DNA of 64,000 nt from Ferrovum sp. JA12. Lineage in GTDB: Bacteria > Pseudomonadota > Gammaproteobacteria > Burkholderiales > Ferrovaceae. Location: NCBI RefSeq assembly GCF_001431705.1, contig NZ_LJWX01000002.1:186001-250000 (forward strand), read 5' to 3'. The number at the start of each line of letters is the position of its first letter. The stretch's first letter is position 1. Both the position numbers and the translations under genes were made by a program. This document shows positions 16,629-24,990 of this stretch, piece after piece. Below the pieces are notes generated by a model that saw only the letters and a list, made by a program, of their open reading frames with translations, was not told the origin of the DNA and made no database searches.

Positions 16629-17995
16629 TACTCTGTATGGTTGATTTTTATCGATACAGATCCAGAGGAGCCGTCATGAGGAAAGTGCCCGGTCAGATGC
16701 TGTTGAGAGACGCGATCAAGGATTGTTCCTTCTTTTAATCTGTCTTCTGCCGAGTGAGAGGGATTAGAAGAAGCGGAAGAGATAGGGGTTTTATCCGACA
16801 GACGAATACGGTTAGCTAATTCTCCTCCCAAGGTGTTTTTGCCTAAGCCTTGTACTTGTTTGTCTTTAAGTATGTCTTTAATGGCTTGGTGTTGTTGAGG
16901 GGCTTGCCCCGTGAGATGATCTTTGGCCATGGATCCAATACTATTTAGACTGTGTTGGGTTGCCGCGGCTACGCCCTGTTGACGCATGAGTTTGGCTCCA
17001 CTGGCCATTGCTTTGGCTGCTCCAAGAGTTTGATTGGCGAGTCGAACTCCCATAGATAGTCCGCCAGCACCTAAACCCAAAGCTGTTGCTCCGGTAAATA
17101 CTGAGCTTGTTCCTGTATTGCCAAGACTCAAAGAGGGTTGTCCATGCATCATGGAAGAGGCTAGAGAAGGAATCATGAAACATAGAGCGCCGTAGATAAG
17201 TGAAATTGCGGCTGCTGTGAAAAAGCTGCCTGGAGGAGGAGAGCCTGTGCCTGAGGACAGTATTGCCTGTTGTAAATCTTGATTAATCGTCTGGGCCAAT
17301 GAGGGGCCCAAACCGATGATCAAATATAAAATAAAAAGCTTAACTCCTGTGCTAACTGCATAGCCCAAGTAACGCTCGCCAAAAGAAAGCGTCCAACGTG
17401 ATCCTAAAAAGCCCAGCATAATCATTCCTCCACCAATAATAAGATAGCTTTCTATAAGAGTAATGAGTAATTGAAGTGAGGCAAAAGCAAAGGCTAGAAC
17501 AATCAGTAATGCTGCCAGTCCTGCACTGATTGCTGAGAATAAATAACTGCCTAAGGCCTGAAGGCCTAAGGAGGGGCTTCCTAAAGCAAGAATAATTTGA
17601 TTGGTAATTTGTGGTCCCAAGTTAAATACACCACTAGGGCTCAAGGTGGTGGTTCCGGAAATACTTGCGCCCGCCTGAGAAAAACTACTTAAAATCAAGG
17701 GGATCCATTGTGGCGAGAGTGTCAATAGGGTGTAAAAAAATGACAGCGAGATGATTTTAAAGGTCAAGGCACCGAGTAAATCCGAGAGATCATTTTTTCT
17801 TAACAGGTAATGCATGCCAGACCAAACAAACTCTATTAATGCTAAACCCGTAAAAAGATGATTAGCGTAAGTAATGGATTGATTCATCCAACCTAAAGAA
17901 CTGCTTTGATATTGTTGCGCGATTTGATCAAGAGATCCTGCTGCTACGGTTGAAAAAGGCAAGAGGAGAGCAAGGCATATCAATACAGTAACCAT
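16628..17995 (-). CDS. trbL: TrbL/VirB6-like T4SS polytopic protein
   Basis: A 455-residue protein with a signal-like N-terminus, about six to seven membrane spans up to ~residue 285, and a long hydrophilic tail rich in Gly, Ala and Ser. Typical TrbL segments are LFTGLALIEFVWSGMHYLLR, SYLIIGGGMIMLGFLGSRWT and RYLGYAVSTGVKLFILYLI. TrbL/VirB6 forms part of the inner-membrane channel. The gene is isolated: its usual upstream partner trbJ is 7 kb away and its downstream partner trbF is 5 kb away. No clear ribosome site precedes the ATG at 17995; the repeat ACGTCAGAAA occupies that position on the minus strand. Confidence 0.9.
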   Translation of the reverse strand: MVTVLICLALLLPFSTVAAGSLDQIAQQYQSSSLGWMNQSITYANHLFTGLALIEFVWSGMHYLLRKNDLSDLLGALTFKIISLSFFYTLLTLSPQWIPLILSSFSQAGASISGTTTLSPSGVFNLGPQITNQIILALGSPSLGLQALGSYLFSAISAGLAALLIVLAFAFASLQLLITLIESYLIIGGGMIMLGFLGSRWTLSFGERYLGYAVSTGVKLFILYLIIGLGPSLAQTINQDLQQAILSSGTGSPPPGSFFTAAAISLIYGALCFMIPSLASSMMHGQPSLSLGNTGTSSVFTGATALGLGAGGLSMGVRLANQTLGAAKAMASGAKLMRQQGVAAATQHSLNSIGSMAKDHLTGQAPQQHQAIKDILKDKQVQGLGKNTLGGELANRIRLSDKTPISSASSNPSHSAEDRLKEGTILDRVSQQHLTGHFPHDGSSGSVSIKINHTE

Positions 17996-18146
17996 GGTAT
18001 TTTCTGACGTAAATAACCCTAATCAGAGGAATATGAAAGGAAAATAAGGATTAAAACCCGGCTGAGAAGTCTTTTTTAGCTTATTTTAAAAAAACTGCAA
18101 TATAACTGTGGTATTTTAAAGTGCTTTTTTTAAAATTTCAGATAAA

Positions 18147-18159
18147 ATTCACGGTGAAT
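18147..18159. promoter_or_regulatory. Short palindrome in the trbL/outer-membrane-protein divergent region
   Basis: ATTCAC and GTGAAT flank one base. The site lies within the 254-bp AT-rich space between the divergent starts of trbL (17995) and the outer-membrane gene (18250). A possible -10 sequence (TAATACTAT) follows directly toward the plus-strand gene. It may be an operator or may be chance. Confidence 0.3.
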
Positions 18160-18249
18160 TAATACTATACGCCAGTGTTATTTAGACTTATTCATTGCGA
18201 TAAGAGTTATTTTTAATCATTACAACATAAAGAAAAAGTTAATATTTCA

Positions 18250-19038
18250 ATGAATATGGATAAATGGATTAAGGTTTTATTTTTGTACAGTGTATTGTCT
18301 TTGGTAAGTCAAGAAGTGTATGCCTTAGAAGATGAAATTCAAGTATATGATGACACCATCAATGCCAAAGGAATCTGGGGTGTTGAAATGCACACTAATA
18401 CGACCTTAGGTGGCCCGCCTGTTACCCCCAATCCTGGGGAGTTAGCGAATCTACATCAATTAAGAAATACCTATGAATTGAGTTATGGAATTGATGGGCA
18501 TTTTGAAGCAGGTTTATACCTTCCTTTTGTGCATGAAGCGCAAGGACCTATTGAATTTGCCGGACCCCGAGTGCGGATGAAATGGATTGGAAAAGCGGCA
18601 CCCCAAGGGGGCTCCTTTTATGGTTTTAATGTTGAACTCTCTGATGTGAAATACCAATTTGAGGCACAGCAACAAGCCATTGAGCTACGTCCCATTATGG
18701 GTTTGCGAAATCCAGATTGGTTGATTGCATTTAATCCTGTTTTTGATTACACCACTCGTCCAGGGTTTAGACAACAGGGGCCTATTTTTTCTCCACAACT
18801 CAAAGTTGCTCGAACGGTGGCCCAGGGATTACAGATGGGTTTTGAGTTTTATGGTGATGTGGGTCCAGTGGTCCAACCTTATTACTTATATCAACAGGGT
18901 AATACTTTATTTGCTGCCATCGATATTGATCGCGGCCCTTGGATAGTGAATGCTGCCGTAGGACGAGGTTTTAATAGTTTCGCTGATGGCTGGACGATTA
19001 AGACAATTATTGAAATACCTCATAATTGGTTTCAATGA
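18250..19038 (+). CDS. Outer-membrane beta-barrel protein, putative transporter
   Basis: A 262-residue protein with a signal peptide (MNMDKWIKVLFLYSVLSLVS, cleaved near VYA-LE). The mature part is a series of short amphipathic strands (GHFEAGLYLPFVHEAQ, GSFYGFNVELSDVKYQF, LQMGFEFYGDVGPVV, GPWIVNAAVGRGFN), as expected for an outer-membrane barrel. It resembles the loosely defined transporter or MetA-pathway barrel families, and no substrate can be given. It overlaps the OprB-like porin gene by 4 nt (ATGA at 19035-19038), so the two are expressed together. It is divergent from trbL. Confidence 0.75.
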   Translation: MNMDKWIKVLFLYSVLSLVSQEVYALEDEIQVYDDTINAKGIWGVEMHTNTTLGGPPVTPNPGELANLHQLRNTYELSYGIDGHFEAGLYLPFVHEAQGPIEFAGPRVRMKWIGKAAPQGGSFYGFNVELSDVKYQFEAQQQAIELRPIMGLRNPDWLIAFNPVFDYTTRPGFRQQGPIFSPQLKVARTVAQGLQMGFEFYGDVGPVVQPYYLYQQGNTLFAAIDIDRGPWIVNAAVGRGFNSFADGWTIKTIIEIPHNWFQ

Positions 19039-20363
19039 GACACCTGGTCTCTTTCTTTCTCTTGTGTTTATGTGTTTCTTCTGCCTTGGCGGATTCTGCT
19101 TCACTTGCCGATCAAAGTTCAGTTCTTTTTCCTAGTTTGCCAGGGTTTGAACTTCATGGGGATATGACATTGATAGATCAGTGGCATAGTGGTTTTAATC
19201 ATCGCTTTGCCGATGGCGCCAATTCTTTTTCATCCTCCTTTGAAAACTCTTACTCCTCCGTGGAAGGGCTGGTAGGGGCCTATGATTTTGGTCAAGGAAC
19301 TAAAATCATTAGCCGGATTGAAATGATTCGTGGCATTCCCTTATCTGGGGCAGGTGGGTTGGCAGCACTGACTAATAATGATGTACAACGAGTGATGTAT
19401 AACCGCTTTCAAACTTATGTGGCGCTGGCCTATATTTCTCACACCATAGATTTTGGCGGAACTGATAATAATAAAGCCCCAGTGGATGATCCTAATTTAG
19501 AGCAACGCCCAGCAAATCAAATGGATCGCTTAAATATTATTTTAGGTAAGGTGGATGTGTTGAGCATGTTTGATCCCAACACCTATGCTCACAAAGGAGA
19601 TAATCAGTTTCTGAATTGGTGTTTTATGACCTCCTGCGCTTATGATTATGCCGCGGATGCCAGGGGATACACCTACGGTTTAGCCTCTCAATTAGATTGG
19701 GGAGATTACTCGCTGAGAGCAGGCTATTTTGCTATGCCAATTTTACCTAATCAGTTAGCTATCGATACTTCTATGGGACACCATTTTGGAGCCAATCTTG
19801 AACTTGAGCGTCGCTGGCAAAGTGGTGCTCTGCGTTTTTTGGCCTATCAAGGTAGGATGGATTTAACGAATTATGCTAATTACTTGAATCAAACCGGTGT
19901 GTTTGTACAACAGTCTCCTAAATATAACGCCAAACGTGGTGGGGTGGGTCTTAATGTTGAACAAGCTTTATATAAAAACGTGGGTTTTTTTGCTAGAGCA
20001 TTTCGTGACAGCGGCACCTATGAAAGTATGGCTTTTACTGAGGCGGATGCGAGTCTCTCAGCAGGTTTTTCCTTTGACGGAGAGGCTTGGTCCAGAGAGG
20101 GGGACAATGTAGGAGTGGGTTATATTCAAAATCACATCAATAGTGTCAGACAACAGTTTTTAGCCGCAGGCAATTATGATCTATTCATTGGTGACGGTAA
20201 TCTTTTATATGCCCCGGAGGAAGTACTGGAAACCTATTATCGATATCGTATAAAAAAAGGTATAGAACTCACTGCAGATTGGCAATATATCCAAAACCCT
20301 GCCTACAATCAGTATCGTGGTCCCGTTAACGTTTACGCTTTTCGTTTGCATGTAGAGTTCTAA
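19035..20363 (+). CDS. OprB-family carbohydrate porin
   Basis: A 442-residue outer-membrane protein from the ATG at 19035, which overlaps the upstream stop codon; a TTG at 19026 is also in frame. The signal peptide is MRHLVSFFLLCLCVSSALA. The mature protein shows the OprB pattern: FELHGDMTLIDQWHSGF early, then DRLNIILGKVDVLSMFDPNT and NFQNxP-like ILPNQLAIDT, with a terminal phenylalanine (HVEF) that fits barrel insertion. OprB porins admit sugars across the outer membrane; the real substrate here is unknown. Confidence 0.8.
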   Translation: MRHLVSFFLLCLCVSSALADSASLADQSSVLFPSLPGFELHGDMTLIDQWHSGFNHRFADGANSFSSSFENSYSSVEGLVGAYDFGQGTKIISRIEMIRGIPLSGAGGLAALTNNDVQRVMYNRFQTYVALAYISHTIDFGGTDNNKAPVDDPNLEQRPANQMDRLNIILGKVDVLSMFDPNTYAHKGDNQFLNWCFMTSCAYDYAADARGYTYGLASQLDWGDYSLRAGYFAMPILPNQLAIDTSMGHHFGANLELERRWQSGALRFLAYQGRMDLTNYANYLNQTGVFVQQSPKYNAKRGGVGLNVEQALYKNVGFFARAFRDSGTYESMAFTEADASLSAGFSFDGEAWSREGDNVGVGYIQNHINSVRQQFLAAGNYDLFIGDGNLLYAPEEVLETYYRYRIKKGIELTADWQYIQNPAYNQYRGPVNVYAFRLHVEF

Positions 20364-20368
20364 ATAAC

Positions 20369-20394
20369 ACTCTTAATCGCGACTGGTTAAGAGT
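20369..20394 (+). terminator. Hairpin after the porin gene
   Basis: ACTCTTAA (20369-20376) and TTAAGAGT (20387-20394) form a perfect 8-bp stem with a 10-nt loop, five bases after the porin stop. A mixed T-rich stretch (TTCCAGTTGTTTTC) follows on the plus strand. It probably ends the two-gene porin message. On the minus strand it could equally close the RNA candidate at 20405-20605. Confidence 0.55.
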
Positions 20395-20404
20395 TTCCAG
20401 TTGT

Positions 20405-20605
20405 TTTCGACGATTATCATGTCCCCTCCGTTGTTTCCCGGTGGCCGGGAGATGCTCACGGCATAGGGAAACATTGAGATCAGAGTTCTCTCTACTTTGT
20501 TCACTCCCGGTCAGGACCCTATGGTTCTCTCATCAAGGTTAGTTGCTAACAGGGCTATCTACAGTCGTCGCGCTATTCGTCCTCCCCCTAAACGGCGAGG
20601 ATTTT
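20405..20605 (-). ncRNA. Candidate pseudoknotted structured RNA (HEARO/OMEGA-like)
   Basis: This gene-free stretch contains several exact, interlocking complementarities. GTTTCCC (20433-20439) pairs with GGGAAAC (20466-20472). CCGGGAG (20445-20451) pairs with CTCCCGG (20504-20510) and crosses the first helix, which makes a pseudoknot. GTTAG/CTAAC (20538-20542/20546-20550) makes a hairpin with a 3-nt loop, and TCCTC/GAGGA (20580-20584/20597-20601) another. Read on the minus strand, segments such as CCCTGTTAGCAACTAACC and TCCTGACCGGGAG remind me of HEARO, the RNA partner of IscB, but that is memory and not a search. Its base composition is visibly richer in GC than the flanks. No iscB or tnpB gene is adjacent, so it would be a stand-alone copy. 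The strand is inferred. Confidence 0.4.
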
Positions 20606-20661
20606 CGAGCAATCTGTTAAAATATGTTTATTTTGTGACGTCATAAAGTATAGGAATAAAG

Positions 20662-21351
20662 ATGCTAAGAGTGAATGCAGATTTTAACGAGCGCGTAGTG
20701 GTGGAGACCAATACCTTGCCTTGGATCGCATCCCCTCAGCCTCAGATTAAAAGAAAACCCCTTGATCGTCTCGGTGGCGAAATCGCCCGTGCCACCTCCC
20801 TTGTGGTCTATGAACCTCATTCATCCTTTCCAGAACACAGACATGGTGGAGGCGAAGAAATACTGGTGTTGAAGGGGACTTTTTCTGATGAATCAGGTAA
20901 TTATGGACAAGGAACCTATATAAGAAATCCCCCGGGGACTAAGCATTCTCCATACTCTCCAACGGGATGTATCCTTTTTGTGAAATTGTGGCAGTTCTGT
21001 GCTGAAGATAATGAGGTGGTAAGAGTCAATACCCAAGAGATGTCTTGGTATGAAGGATTGGTACCTGGGCTACATGTGCAGCCATTACATGAACATCATG
21101 GAATTCATACAGCATTAGTAAATTGGGCCCCTAATACACAGTTTCAAGGGCATAGCCATCCTGGGGGTGAGGAGATTTTTGTCTTAGAGGGAGTTTTTCA
21201 TGATGAATGGGGAACTTATCCCAAGGGCACATGGATACGAAGCCCCCGTTATAGCCGACATACCCCTTTCACAAAAAGTGAGGGAGCTATGATCTATGTT
21301 AAAACAGGACATCTTGGTGCAACTTATTTACCTTTTCCCTCTATAGTTTAA
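20662..21351 (+). CDS. Bicupin, ChrR-type cupin domains
   Basis: A 229-residue protein made of two ChrR-like cupin repeats. The first has FPEHRHGGGEEILVLKGTF with a late His in PPGTKHSP; the second has FQGHSHPGGEEIFVLEGVF with YSRHTP. The His-His-Glu-His sets should bind a metal in each barrel. The N-terminal zinc anti-sigma domain of true ChrR is absent, and no sigma-factor gene is next to it, so it is unlikely to be an anti-sigma factor. The metal and ligand are unknown. An AGGAATAAAG ribosome site precedes the ATG. Confidence 0.8.
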   Translation: MLRVNADFNERVVVETNTLPWIASPQPQIKRKPLDRLGGEIARATSLVVYEPHSSFPEHRHGGGEEILVLKGTFSDESGNYGQGTYIRNPPGTKHSPYSPTGCILFVKLWQFCAEDNEVVRVNTQEMSWYEGLVPGLHVQPLHEHHGIHTALVNWAPNTQFQGHSHPGGEEIFVLEGVFHDEWGTYPKGTWIRSPRYSRHTPFTKSEGAMIYVKTGHLGATYLPFPSIV

Positions 21352-21419
21352 GATAAAGTTCATGGTTTGCTGATCATGGGGTTGCAAAATTACTACGTAA
21401 GTTGTGTGGAGATCAAAAG

Positions 21420-22763
21420 ATGTTTATGTTAATTGGGATAGTCATCATTATTGTTTTACTCTTGATATTACTTTTTGCAGGGAAAAAAGATAACTATCCC
21501 GATAATAATGCATTCAATACACTTAAGGACGAACTGAATAAATATCAAGGTAATTTAACTGGTCGCCTTGAGACCATGGTGTTGCAGGCCAACCAAGTAG
21601 CAGAGAATATTAATTCCTTAAAAACCGAGTTGCAGGAAAAGCTGGATCTAAAACTGACCCAATTATTATCTGAAGCCCGTGATGAAAGAAGAGTAACCAC
21701 TGAGGCTCAGTCAAAAGTAATCGATGAATTACGTTCTGATTTAAATCAACGCTTATCTTTACTTACACAAACTATTAACGATCAATTGATGGGAACCAGT
21801 CAACAGTTAAGGGAAACAATTCAGAAACGACTGGGTGAAATTCAAGAAAGTAATGATAAAAAATTAGAGGAAATGCGCAGAACCGTCGATGAGAAACTGC
21901 ATGCAACTCTTGAGGAGCGTTTAGGTGAAAAGTTTAAACTGGTTTCAGAGCACCTTGATAAGGTTCATATTGGACTTGGAGAAATGAAAATCCTGGCCGA
22001 AGGGGTTGGTGATTTAAAAAAAGTATTCACTAATGTTAAAACAAGAGGTACTTGGGGAGAAGTACAGCTGGGAAGTTTACTTGATCAAGTCTTGACTCAA
22101 GAGCAGTATCAAAAAAATGTCATTACTGTTCCGGGTTCCAGTGACCCTGTTGAGTTTGCTATTAAATTGCCCGGTTCAGACAAAGACTCGCAGGTATGGT
22201 TACCTATTGATGCCAAATTTCCCATTGAAGATTACCAACGTTTAGTCGATGCTGTTGATCAGGGAGAAATGGACAAGGCTGAGCAATATGGTAAACAACT
22301 TGAACGCCGTGTTAAAGAGGAGGCTAAGACTATCCGGCAAAAATATATTCATGTACCCGACACCACGGATTTTGCTATTTTATTCTTACCCACAGAAGGG
22401 TTATACGCAGAGGTGCTGCGCCGTCCTGGACTGGTGGATAGTATTCAGAACGAATATCGCATTAGTGTTGCAGGACCAACAACCTTAATGGCAATTTTAA
22501 ATAGTTTACAGATGGGTTTTCGAACATTGGCCATTGAGCAACGCTCAGCTGAGATATGGAAAACCTTAGGTGCTATTAAATCAGAGTTTTTAAAGTTTGG
22601 TGACGTGATAGAGGCTACACGTAAAAAACTTGATCAAGCCACTAAGCAGTTTGATGAAGTGGATCGTCGAACTCGGGTATTAAAAAGAACATTGCGCGAT
22701 GTGGAAGAGTTACCCTTTGCAGAGGTCCCCTTATTAGATAACCCTGAGGAAACAGATGACTAG
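21420..22763 (+). CDS. rmuC: RmuC family protein
   Basis: A 447-residue protein starting at the ATG at 21420, with GGAG at a good distance; an in-frame TTG at 21402 is less likely. It has an N-terminal membrane anchor (MLIGIVIIIVLLLILLFAG), a long coiled coil (about 40-190) and the RmuC domain with GTWGEVQLGSLLDQVL, WLPIDAKFPIEDYQRL, DFAILFLPTEGLYAEVL and ISVAGPTTLMAILNSLQMGF. RmuC is associated with limiting DNA inversions and has a nuclease-like fold; the mechanism is not settled. It overlaps rluE by 8 nt. Confidence 0.93.
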   Translation: MFMLIGIVIIIVLLLILLFAGKKDNYPDNNAFNTLKDELNKYQGNLTGRLETMVLQANQVAENINSLKTELQEKLDLKLTQLLSEARDERRVTTEAQSKVIDELRSDLNQRLSLLTQTINDQLMGTSQQLRETIQKRLGEIQESNDKKLEEMRRTVDEKLHATLEERLGEKFKLVSEHLDKVHIGLGEMKILAEGVGDLKKVFTNVKTRGTWGEVQLGSLLDQVLTQEQYQKNVITVPGSSDPVEFAIKLPGSDKDSQVWLPIDAKFPIEDYQRLVDAVDQGEMDKAEQYGKQLERRVKEEAKTIRQKYIHVPDTTDFAILFLPTEGLYAEVLRRPGLVDSIQNEYRISVAGPTTLMAILNSLQMGFRTLAIEQRSAEIWKTLGAIKSEFLKFGDVIEATRKKLDQATKQFDEVDRRTRVLKRTLRDVEELPFAEVPLLDNPEETDD

Positions 22764-23319
22764 CCCTAGTACACGCCTGATTGCTTTTAATAAACCCTAC
22801 GGTGTACTCAGTCAATTTACTCAAGAGGGTAAATGGCGGGGATTAAAAGATTATATTCAGCTACCTCATTTTTATGCCGCTGGGCGACTTGATGCAGACA
22901 GTGAGGGACTATTGCTGCTCACTAATGACGGTAAGTTGCAAGCTAAAATTGCAGACCCGACGTTTAAACTAGAAAAAACCTATTGGATTCAAGTGGAAGG
23001 AATGCCAACAGAGAAAGATCTTGAAACTTTGCGGCAAGGAGTTAAATTAAAAGATGGCTTAGCTCAAGCGGTGAGAGTAAAGTTACTTGATATTCCTGAT
23101 CCTTGGCCGAGACATCCACCAATACGTTTTCGTCAAAATATTCCTACCTCTTGGATAGAAGTAGTGATTACAGAGGGACGTAATCGACAAGTCCGCCGTA
23201 TGAGTGCAGCAGTGGGTTTTCCTACTTTACGGTTAATCAGAGTAGCCATAGGCCCTTATGGTATGAATGGATTAGAGCAGGGTTCTTGGCGTGAAGAGAA
23301 AATATCTCTTCTTTATTGA
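22756..23319 (+). CDS. rluE: 23S rRNA pseudouridine synthase, RluE type
   Basis: A 187-residue enzyme of the RsuA/RluB/RluE group that isomerises a uridine in rRNA. The catalytic motif GRLDADSEGLLLLTNDG contains Asp46. KTYWIQVEG, the late EGRNRQVRRMSAAVGFPTLRL and RVAIGPYGMNGLEQGSW complete the pattern. The N-terminal S4 domain of RsuA is missing, and the short length fits RluE, which in E. coli modifies U2457 of 23S rRNA. It overlaps rmuC by 8 nt and is probably co-transcribed with it. Confidence 0.9.
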   Translation: MTSPSTRLIAFNKPYGVLSQFTQEGKWRGLKDYIQLPHFYAAGRLDADSEGLLLLTNDGKLQAKIADPTFKLEKTYWIQVEGMPTEKDLETLRQGVKLKDGLAQAVRVKLLDIPDPWPRHPPIRFRQNIPTSWIEVVITEGRNRQVRRMSAAVGFPTLRLIRVAIGPYGMNGLEQGSWREEKISLLY

Positions 23320-23341
23320 TCTCATATCGTGAATTGTGGTG

Positions 23342-23794
23342 ATGACTAAACTTTTTTGTTGTTCACAGTGCGGTAATTTTAGGGGCTTATTTCCTACTTA
23401 TTGCGAATTTTGTGGCTCAGAGGAGTTGCCCACGGCTCACACCTCTTACATTAAAATTGACCTTGAGCGGGGTCAACCCACAGTTGAAGAGGCGATCGAT
23501 TTTTTTGAAGGTTACTTGATTCGTGCAGAAGAGCTGAAGGTGCGTGCACTGTTAGTTCTTCATGGCTATGGCAGTTCAGGGCAGGGTGGATATATCCGAA
23601 GACGTTTTAGAGAACTGCTGTTGACCAACGAATGGGCTAATCGTGTTAATGAATATATTTTTGGAGAAGAATGTAAACATCTCACTGGCTTAAAGCTGTC
23701 GGCCTTACTGAGAAAAGAATTAAATAAGGAAAGGTTTATCAATAATCCCGGCTGTACATTGTTACTTCTTAAGCATATTGAGCTTAGGTTTTAA
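23342..23794 (+). CDS. Zinc-ribbon plus Smr-domain protein
   Basis: A 150-residue protein. The N-terminus carries a four-cysteine zinc ribbon (CCSQCGNF, then YCEFCGSE). The rest is an Smr-like domain: FFEGYLIRAEELKVRALLVL, then HGYGSSGQGGYIRRRFREL. Smr domains act as nucleases or nucleic-acid-binding modules in MutS2 and in stand-alone proteins. No MutS part is present. The start is uncertain (GTG at 23336 or ATG at 23342) and lacks a clear ribosome site. It follows rluE by 22 bp and its end overlaps the convergent gene at 23791 by 4 nt. Confidence 0.65.
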   Translation: MTKLFCCSQCGNFRGLFPTYCEFCGSEELPTAHTSYIKIDLERGQPTVEEAIDFFEGYLIRAEELKVRALLVLHGYGSSGQGGYIRRRFRELLLTNEWANRVNEYIFGEECKHLTGLKLSALLRKELNKERFINNPGCTLLLLKHIELRF

Positions 23795-24006
23795 GAGTGA
23801 ATCTTTGATACTGTCAAAGGGAATTTTTGTGCTTGTTTTTTAGCGGTCACATGAATCTTATTTTTACCTTTGGCTTCTAGCGTGAGTTTTTTAACATCCT
23901 TAGCTAACTCGGGATGTTTCTCAGCTAAAGCTGAGGGTAATTGCGCATAACCCATAGTGGTTATACTAATGAGCAATAAAGATGACAGAAATTTTACAGC
24001 TTTCAT
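23791..24006 (-). CDS. Small secreted protein, unknown
   Basis: A 71-residue protein with a signal peptide (MKAVKFLSSLLLISITTMGY then AQ). The mature part is about 50 residues and very basic (KHPELAKDVKKLTLEAKGKN, then HVTAKKQAQKFPL). AAAGGA sits well placed before the ATG. No family is recognised. The signal and ribosome site make it a credible gene. It is convergent with the Smr gene. Confidence 0.6.
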   Translation of the reverse strand: MKAVKFLSSLLLISITTMGYAQLPSALAEKHPELAKDVKKLTLEAKGKNKIHVTAKKQAQKFPLTVSKIHS

Positions 24007-24105
24007 ATTTGAATCCTTTCATTTTTTTAAATGCACACTTTGGTTAACGTATTAAAGAGGCAATTGGTTGATTCTATATTTGAAAAAAAATGTTAATAAA
24101 ATTAA

Positions 24106-24864
24106 TTACGGATAATCTTGTCGAGTGGGTCTTACCATAATATTTGAGACATGAATATGTGGAGGTTGGTTCAAAGAAAATACAATCGTGTTAGCAATAT
24201 CTATGGGTTGTAATAATGGACCAAATTTCTCGTTAAAGATATCTGTCACATCGTCTTTATAACCAGCAGCCTCTTGAAAACCACTGACTACCACTCCTGG
24301 TTCAATCAAGGTAACTCTTACCCCCTTGGGACCAATTTCACGTCGTAAACTTTCTGTTAAACAATGAACCGCAAACTTTGTCGCGCTGTAGGTGGCGCCA
24401 AAGGGAGAGATATGTCTACCCACTACTGAACCAATAACAACAATATCGGCTGCTCGGTGAGGGAAGTGAGCAGATTGCACGTCAACCATGCGTCTTGCGG
24501 CCTGTTGCAATAATTGAGCAGCTCCAGAAACATTCAGCTTTAAAATAGCGTCAAATTGGGAAAGATCGGCATCTTTAACCGAGCCACTTAATCCTCGACC
24601 TGCGTTGACAATGACCGCATCAACAGGCGCCTTAAAATGGTTAAGGGCTGTATTAAACATGTCTTCTAAATGTTTATCATCAGAGGCGTCTCCAGATACA
24701 CCAATGAAGTTCTTACCAAGAGACTGTGACAGTGCAGTTAATTTATCTTGACTGCGCGCATCACCAATCACGCGGTGACCTTCTTTTATCAGTAATTCTG
24801 CGGTGGCTTGACCAATTCCAGAGGAAACTCCAGTGATGAGTACAACTCTTGAGTAATTTGACAT
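24106..24864 (-). CDS. SDR family oxidoreductase
   Basis: A 252-residue classical short-chain dehydrogenase. The cofactor motif is TGVSSGIGQATA (about 11-22), followed by NAGRG, the catalytic Ser in VIGSVVGRHISP and YSATK. IEPGVVVSGFQE closes the cofactor site. Substrate unknown. AAGG lies upstream of the ATG. A palindrome (24894-24910) sits in the upstream gap and might be an operator. It is the last gene of the block that separates trbJ from trbL. Confidence 0.88.
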   Translation of the reverse strand: MSNYSRVVLITGVSSGIGQATAELLIKEGHRVIGDARSQDKLTALSQSLGKNFIGVSGDASDDKHLEDMFNTALNHFKAPVDAVIVNAGRGLSGSVKDADLSQFDAILKLNVSGAAQLLQQAARRMVDVQSAHFPHRAADIVVIGSVVGRHISPFGATYSATKFAVHCLTESLRREIGPKGVRVTLIEPGVVVSGFQEAAGYKDDVTDIFNEKFGPLLQPIDIANTIVFSLNQPPHIHVSNIMVRPTRQDYP

Positions 24865-24893
24865 GGTTTTACCTTAAATGCTTAGTACGCTTC

Positions 24894-24910
24894 CTTACTA
24901 ATATAGTAAG
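24894..24910. promoter_or_regulatory. 7-bp palindrome upstream of the SDR gene
   Basis: CTTACTA (24894-24900) and TAGTAAG (24904-24910) flank three bases, about 30-46 bp upstream of the SDR start. On the plus strand a T-rich CTTCTTTTTT follows, so it has terminator form in that direction, but no plus-strand gene ends here. An operator for a local repressor is therefore the better guess. Confidence 0.4.
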
Positions 24911-24990
24911 CTTCTTTTTTGCTTAAGGCAAGATTAATTCTAAAAAAATTTTTACTCATTTTAACTCAATGTTTTTTAACACTATTATAG

